This document shows positions 60,057-64,000 of a DNA stretch of 64,000 nt, piece by piece. The DNA is from Actinomadura mexicana (GTDB lineage: Bacteria > Actinomycetota > Actinomycetes > Streptosporangiales > Streptosporangiaceae), in NCBI RefSeq assembly GCF_900188105.1, contig NZ_FZNP01000008.1, positions 62,001 to 126,000 on the forward strand, read 5' to 3'. A model generated the notes under the pieces. That model saw only the letters and a program-made list of their open reading frames with translations. It was not told where the DNA came from and did no database searches. The position numbers and the translations under genes are program-made. Every line of letters starts with the position of its first letter. Positions within the stretch are counted from its first letter, which is position 1.

Positions 60057-61000
60057 GCATCGACGGGATCGACGGGATCGACGGGATCGACGGCGAGAGG
60101 ATGCGGCGGCTCGGCGACGCGCGGCACCTGGTCGACGCGCTGGAGCGGGCGCTTCTCGGCGGCCTCCGGCCGGAGGACGAACAGGGACGCGTCTCGCGGC
60201 CGACGAGCCACGGCGAACTGCTGCTGATGCCGTCGGAGGCCGCCGGCCACATCGGCGTCAAGGTGCTCGGCCTGGCTCCGGGCAATCCGGCCCGGGGACT
60301 CCCGGTCATCTCCGGGCTGTACCTGCTGATGGACTCCCGTACGCTCCGGCTGCTCGCCGTGCTGGACGGCGGGGAGCTCACCCTGCTGCGGACCCCGGCC
60401 GTGTCCGCCCTCGCGGCGCGGCACATGGCGGCCCGGCCGATCCGCTCGGCCGTCGTGTTCGGCAGCGGGCCGCAGGCCCGCGCGCACATCGAGACGTTCC
60501 ACGCGCTGCACGGTCTGCGTGACGTGGTCATCGCCGGACGCGACCCCGGGCGGACCGAGCGGTTGGTCCGCCGCTGCGCCGACGACGGCCTGCGCGCCCG
60601 CGCCGGCTCGGCACGCGACGTGCCCGAGGCCGACGTCGTGATCTGCTGTACCAGCGCCCGCGAACCGCTGTTCGCGGCGGAGCTCCTGGCCCCGCGGACC
60701 GTGGTCGTCGCGGTCGGCTCGCACCACCCCGACGCCCGTGAGCTGGGCGACGACGTCATGGAGGCCGCGCAGGTCGTGGTCGAGTCGCGGACGGTGGCCA
60801 CGACCGAGGCCGGCGACGTGGTCCAGGCGCTCGACCACGGGGCGATCGCGGAGACCGACCTGATCGAGCTGGCCGGCCTCGTCCGCGGCGGGGCCATCGC
60901 GCGGGACGGGAGACCGAGGGTGTTCAAGAGCGTCGGCATGGCCTGGGAGGACCTGGCCGTGGCGGTCGCTGTGCACGAGCGCGATCTGGCGTCACGATGA
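60053..61000 (+). CDS. Ornithine cyclodeaminase/mu-crystallin family reductase
   Basis: A 315-aa NAD(P)H enzyme of the OCD/mu-crystallin family. In hydroxyproline clusters its members reduce delta-1-pyrroline-2-carboxylate to L-proline. It has IGVKVLGLAPGNPARGLP (substrate Lys), LLRTPAVSALAARHMA, the Rossmann loop VVFGSGPQARAHIETF and VICCTSAREPLF. Immediately downstream of aconitase X (4-nt overlap). The N-terminus encodes four IDG units from a 9-nt tandem repeat (60059-60094); an in-frame ATG at 60101 after the repeat would remove them but has no proper ribosome spacing. Confidence 0.9.
   Translation: MSIDGIDGIDGIDGERMRRLGDARHLVDALERALLGGLRPEDEQGRVSRPTSHGELLLMPSEAAGHIGVKVLGLAPGNPARGLPVISGLYLLMDSRTLRLLAVLDGGELTLLRTPAVSALAARHMAARPIRSAVVFGSGPQARAHIETFHALHGLRDVVIAGRDPGRTERLVRRCADDGLRARAGSARDVPEADVVICCTSAREPLFAAELLAPRTVVVAVGSHHPDARELGDDVMEAAQVVVESRTVATTEAGDVVQALDHGAIAETDLIELAGLVRGGAIARDGRPRVFKSVGMAWEDLAVAVAVHERDLASR
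60059..60094 (+). repeat. 9-nt tandem repeat at the reductase N-terminus
   Basis: Four copies of ATCGACGGG (the last ends in C), coding Ile-Asp-Gly x4. Being a multiple of three, copy changes would lengthen or shorten the N-terminus without a frameshift. Confidence 0.85.
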
Positions 61001-61917
61001 CCTCCGAGGACTTCCGCCGGGTCGGCGCCGAGGTCAGCAACTGGGGCCGCTGGGGCGCCGAGGACGAACGCGGCACCCTCAACCTGATCACGCCGCGGGA
61101 GATCGTGCGGGCGGCGCGGTCGGTGCTCAGGGGCGCGGTGTTCGACCTCGGCATCCCGCTCGGCGCCGACGGCCCGCAGGCGTTCCCCGGCCGGATCAAC
61201 CCGCTGCACATGATGACCGAGACCGGTGCGCGGCAGGAGTACCCGGGCGGCGCGAAGTGGTCGGACGACTACGTCGTCATGCCGCTGCAGGCCGGGACGC
61301 AGTGGGACGCGTTCGCGCACGTCTGGTACGACGGCCTGCTCTACAACGGATTCGGCGAGGACGCGGTCGGCCCGCACGGCGCGGCGCGGTGTTCGATCGA
61401 CGCCCTCGGCAACGGGATCGCCGGGCGGGGCGTCCTGCTCGACGTCGCCCGGCACGCCGAGGTCGACTGGCTGGAGGGGGGCCACGTGATCGGCCCGGAG
61501 ACCCTCGACGCCGTCGCGGAGCGGCAGGGCACCGAGATCCGGGCGGGCGACATCGTGCTGATCCGGACCGGATGGTGGAAGAAGTTCGTGGTCGAACGGG
61601 ACGCCGCCGGGTGGATGAGCACCGAACCCGGGCTCGGCCTCGGCTGCGTGCGGTGGATCCGCGCCCACGACCTCGCCGCGCTGGGCATGGACAACTGGGG
61701 CATCGAGGTGGCGCCCGGAGAGGACCTCGCCGTCACCAGCCCGGTGCACTGCGTGCTGCTCCGCGACGTCGGTATCCCGCTCGGGGAGATCTTCGACCTG
61801 GAGGCCCTCGGCGAGGACTGCGCCGACGACGGCGTGTACGAGTTCCTGTTCGTCGCACCGCCGCTGAAGGTCACCGGCGCCGTCGGCTCCCCCGTCAACC
61901 CCCTCGCACTGAAGTAG
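60997..61917 (+). CDS. Cyclase-family (kynurenine formamidase-like) hydrolase
   Basis: A 306-aa PF04199 hydrolase. The metal site normally HxGTHxDxxxH appears as PLQAGTQWDAFAHVWY (Gln-Trp in place of Thr-His neighbours; Asp and His kept), a form common in the long bacterial subgroup. Other blocks are WGAEDERGTLNLITP at the N-terminus, GRGVLLDVARHAEVDW and GDIVLIRTGWW. Members open amide or lactone bonds, for example N-formylkynurenine. It is the last gene of the rightward operon (ATGA overlap), so it probably acts on an intermediate or a protecting group of the imported compound. Confidence 0.9.
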   Translation: MTSEDFRRVGAEVSNWGRWGAEDERGTLNLITPREIVRAARSVLRGAVFDLGIPLGADGPQAFPGRINPLHMMTETGARQEYPGGAKWSDDYVVMPLQAGTQWDAFAHVWYDGLLYNGFGEDAVGPHGAARCSIDALGNGIAGRGVLLDVARHAEVDWLEGGHVIGPETLDAVAERQGTEIRAGDIVLIRTGWWKKFVVERDAAGWMSTEPGLGLGCVRWIRAHDLAALGMDNWGIEVAPGEDLAVTSPVHCVLLRDVGIPLGEIFDLEALGEDCADDGVYEFLFVAPPLKVTGAVGSPVNPLALK

Positions 61918-61970
61918 ACGCCAGGAGGATCGCACCGCGACGGCCTCCGGTTCCGGCCGCCTGGTGGGAG

Positions 61971-62645
61971 TCAGCAGGCGGCCAGGAGCGCGGAGAGCCC
62001 GGTCAGGGTGGAGATCCGGTGTATGCCGGCGGGGGCCGGGGTTGCCGTTCTTGCTCGGTCGAGCCAGATGGCGCGAAGTCCTGCGTTGTGTGCGCCTACT
62101 GCGTCCACGTCCAGTTTGTCGCCGATGTAGGCGACATGGGCGAGAGGCAGGTTGAAGGCGGTGCAGGCGGCCAGGAATGCCTCGGGGTCGGGTTTCGCGC
62201 AGCCGAGTCGGTCAGAGCAAAGGAGGACTTCGAAATGGTGGCGCAGGCCCAGCGCCGTCATCCTGCGCTCCTGGTGGACGGTGCTTGAGTTGGACAAAAT
62301 GCCGTTTCGGTAAGGGAGCGTGTTCAGTACCGCCGCCACGTCGGGAAATGCCGACCATGCCGCTTCGAACCGTGCCTCGTAACGGCCGTGCCAAGCGTCC
62401 GCCTCTGTGTCGCTGAGCGGACGCTCGACGAACGTGCGGACTCTCGCGCGGCGTTGCTGCTCGTAGGTCACCAGGCCGGCCGCGAGGCGCCGGTGTCCGA
62501 GCCTGGTGATCTGGTGCCAGCGGTCCAATGCGGCCTGGTCGGACGGCAGGCCCTCGGCCGCGAAGTGGCGCAGCAGCCCGGCCCGCTCCGAGCCGGTGAA
62601 ATCGAAGATCGTGTCATCGACGTCCCACAGCACGGCCTCGATCAT
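61971..62645 (-). CDS. HAD-family hydrolase
   Basis: A 224-aa haloacid-dehalogenase-type phosphatase. Motif I is VLWDVDDTIFDF (nucleophile Asp and second Asp), motif II NGILSNSS, motif III Lys in RLGCAKPDPEAFL and motif IV VAYIGDKLDVDAVGAHNAG. The helical cap at residues ~20-90 is C1 type, as in YjjG-like nucleotidases and 2-haloacid dehalogenases. Codon use is noticeably less GC-rich than in the neighbours. The substrate is unknown; it is probably not part of the catabolic island, being on the opposite strand. Confidence 0.92.
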   Translation of the reverse strand: MIEAVLWDVDDTIFDFTGSERAGLLRHFAAEGLPSDQAALDRWHQITRLGHRRLAAGLVTYEQQRRARVRTFVERPLSDTEADAWHGRYEARFEAAWSAFPDVAAVLNTLPYRNGILSNSSTVHQERRMTALGLRHHFEVLLCSDRLGCAKPDPEAFLAACTAFNLPLAHVAYIGDKLDVDAVGAHNAGLRAIWLDRARTATPAPAGIHRISTLTGLSALLAAC

Positions 62646-62756
62646 GTCCTGAGGTTACAGCGGCGGGGTCCAGGTGTGGCCTTGGCGGGGGGTTGCACTT
62701 GCTGGAACGATTCGTCACCGTGGTGCCACGGAGGGCCACGGGCGAGGCGGGCGGCG

Positions 62757-63893
62757 ATGGATCTGCGTGCGGAGGGGCGAGCGGACGACGGACGGGGCGA
62801 CCTGCTGAGCCGGCTGGGTGCGGTGGACCGCCGTCGGCTGCGGGATCCGGCGACCGCGGCGGAACTGCGGCGGTTCGCCGAGCAGGGGCGCGGGCGCGTC
62901 GTGGTGGTGCTGCTGGCGAGGGCCGTCGCCCGGGTGCTGCCCGCCCCGATCACGCCGCTCACCGCGGCGCTGTCGGTGCTGGTCATGGCCGATTGGCCGT
63001 GCGTTCTCGCGCTCGCCCTGGGCGGGCTCTTCGAGGACGACCCGCTGCGCGGGACCACCGGTGGGCTGCTCGTCCTGGCCGCGACCGCAACGTCCGTGCT
63101 GATGCTGGCCCTTTCGTGGATCGCCTGGCGCTGGACGGCGGTCCTGGCCGAGTGCGTGTCCGACCTGCTGGCCGTGTCGGCGGAGCGAAGGGAGTTCCTC
63201 GGCTGGCTCCACGGGCGCTGCCGTCCGGTGCCGCAACTGGCGGCGGGGATCGCCGGGACGGGCCTTTCCGCGCTCATGGTCTACGCGATGTCGCACCAGC
63301 AGGCCGATTCGGTCTCGGTCAGCGTGTGGATCTACGTGTGCTCCGGCTGGACGGGATTCATCGGAGGCGGTGTCCTCTACTGGCTCTACACGCTCGCCGA
63401 AGTGCCGCTGCGCCTGCACCGGTGCATGGACTTGCAGATGGCTTGGATGGACCCCGCGCACACGCCCGCCATCGTCCAGCTGTGCCGCGTCTACGGGCGG
63501 GTCGCGTTCAGCGCGGGAGTGGGTGTCCTCATCGCCGAACTCTCGACCGTGGCCGTCGCCGGCGATCGTCCGGGCCCGCTGATGCAGGCGTTCTTCGTGG
63601 GCTTTCCCGTGCTTGCGGTCGTCACGGCCCTGTACGTCGGCATCCAGCCCTACGTCACGCTCGCTCACCTGGTCCGGCGCCATATCGACACGATCGTGGA
63701 CCCGCTGATGGCGCAGACGCACCGCCCGCCCGGACATCTCCTGCTCTCCGAAGACCTGGGCGGCGCCTTCCAGGCCTACACCCACTTCCGGGCGCTGCGC
63801 CGCCTCCCGGTCAAGACCGCCACCCTCCTGCAGTACGTGACCGGGATCCTGGCCTCCCTGGTCGTCTTCTTCGTCCAACGCCTGCTCGCCTGA
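62757..63893 (+). CDS. Polytopic membrane protein of unknown function
   Basis: About 378 aa. A charged N-terminal ~45 residues (RADDGRGDLLSRLGAVDRRR) precedes some seven hydrophobic segments, for example LTAALSVLVMADWPCVLALAL, GLLVLAATATSVLMLAL, LAAGIAGTGLSALMVYAM, GWTGFIGGGVLYWLYTL, VAFSAGVGVLIAELSTVAVA, FVGFPVLAVVTALYVGI and the last ASLVVFFVQRLLA. Long cytosolic loops lie between helices 2-3 and 6-7. No transport or enzyme motif is recognised. The start is uncertain because the frame is open upstream; ATG 62757 follows a weak GGCGGGCGG. Confidence 0.7.
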   Translation: MDLRAEGRADDGRGDLLSRLGAVDRRRLRDPATAAELRRFAEQGRGRVVVVLLARAVARVLPAPITPLTAALSVLVMADWPCVLALALGGLFEDDPLRGTTGGLLVLAATATSVLMLALSWIAWRWTAVLAECVSDLLAVSAERREFLGWLHGRCRPVPQLAAGIAGTGLSALMVYAMSHQQADSVSVSVWIYVCSGWTGFIGGGVLYWLYTLAEVPLRLHRCMDLQMAWMDPAHTPAIVQLCRVYGRVAFSAGVGVLIAELSTVAVAGDRPGPLMQAFFVGFPVLAVVTALYVGIQPYVTLAHLVRRHIDTIVDPLMAQTHRPPGHLLLSEDLGGAFQAYTHFRALRRLPVKTATLLQYVTGILASLVVFFVQRLLA

Positions 63894-63904
63894 CCCACGC
63901 GGCC

Positions 63905-63932
63905 GGCCGCCGGGGGCCTCGTCCCGGCGGCC
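63905..63932. terminator. Bidirectional terminator at the right edge
   Basis: GGCCGCCGGG (63905-63914) pairs perfectly with CCCGGCGGCC (63923-63932), loop 8 nt, between the membrane protein and the convergent gene entering from the right. Confidence 0.75.
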
Positions 63933-63940
63933 GTCCACCC

Positions 63941-64000
63941 CTACGCGATCTTGGGGGTGGCCCGCATGCCGACGTAGCAGACCCGGCTGCCGTCGCCGAG
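63941..64000 (-). CDS. C-terminal end of an unidentified gene
   Basis: Nineteen codons plus TAG enter from the right edge on the minus strand, reading LGDGSRVCYVGMRATPKIA. The frame is open to the window edge, and a terminator follows the stop. Too little is visible to name it. Confidence 0.5.
   Translation of the reverse strand, partial: LGDGSRVCYVGMRATPKIA

Noticed and set aside
1-64000. tRNA genes, rRNA, complete transposases, integrases or attachment sites
   Set aside because: None recognised by eye on either strand; a covariance-model search would be needed to exclude a tRNA formally.

Overview
The window is about 73% GC. It has GTG and TTG starts, lipoboxes, twin-arginine signals, XRE/DUF397/ATP-binding trios and DUF574-type SAM methyltransferases. 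All of this points to an actinomycete, most plausibly a Streptosporangiales/Thermomonosporaceae-like soil bacterium (inference from gene content only). There is no rRNA, no recognisable tRNA, no complete insertion sequence and no prophage.

Layout. 0-4 kb: the end of sulfate assimilation (cysH, sirohydrochlorin chelatase), a DUF1707 protein and an AidB-like acyl-CoA dehydrogenase. 4-7.5 kb is a decaying patch: a membrane-anchored methyltransferase, a frameshifted GlxA-type regulator remnant, a WhiJ-like regulatory trio whose DNA-binding gene carries two frameshifts, and a degenerate type I-E-like CRISPR array without cas genes. 7.5-14.6 kb: small stress and regulatory genes, including an ECF41-type sigma factor divergent from an SDR with matching promoters on both sides, and ohr with its TetR repressor. 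14.6-31 kb: glgX, a RibD-like reductase, ATP-dependent DNA ligase C, PhoD, a HelD/HelR-like RNA polymerase-associated motor, leuA with a Leu leader peptide, a secreted S15 peptidase, a LigD-type polymerase and msrB. 31-41 kb: the coproporphyrin-dependent haem genes hemQ, hemY and hemE among secreted proteins, then DUF3000, RNase D and an iron-box-controlled FTR1/EfeU permease. 41-45 kb: a MacAB-like export operon (lipoprotein, adaptor, ATPase, permease). 45.1-45.7 kb: a broken quinone oxidoreductase.

45.7-61.9 kb is a catabolic island and the most interesting part. A leftward operon (SDR, BKACE-type beta-keto acid cleavage enzyme, XRE-cupin regulator, proline iminopeptidase, gamma-glutamyltransferase) diverges from a second XRE-cupin regulator. 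That regulator is followed by a rightward operon with a peptide-type ABC importer (including a permease-ATPase fusion), a prolidase-like amidohydrolase, both subunits of aconitase X, an ornithine cyclodeaminase/mu-crystallin family reductase and a cyclase-family hydrolase. Aconitase X plus the reductase is the known cis-3-hydroxy-L-proline to pyrroline-2-carboxylate to L-proline route. The rest looks like uptake and trimming of a proline- or hydroxyproline-containing peptide or conjugate. A 15-nt palindrome, GTTCAAYATATTGAC, occurs before the regulator and again before the transporter operon, and is the probable operator.

62-64 kb: a HAD phosphatase, a polytopic membrane protein and the tail of an unidentified leftward gene. 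Several convergent gene pairs are separated by perfect GC-rich stem-loops; two pairs share one CTAG as the stop codon on both strands.
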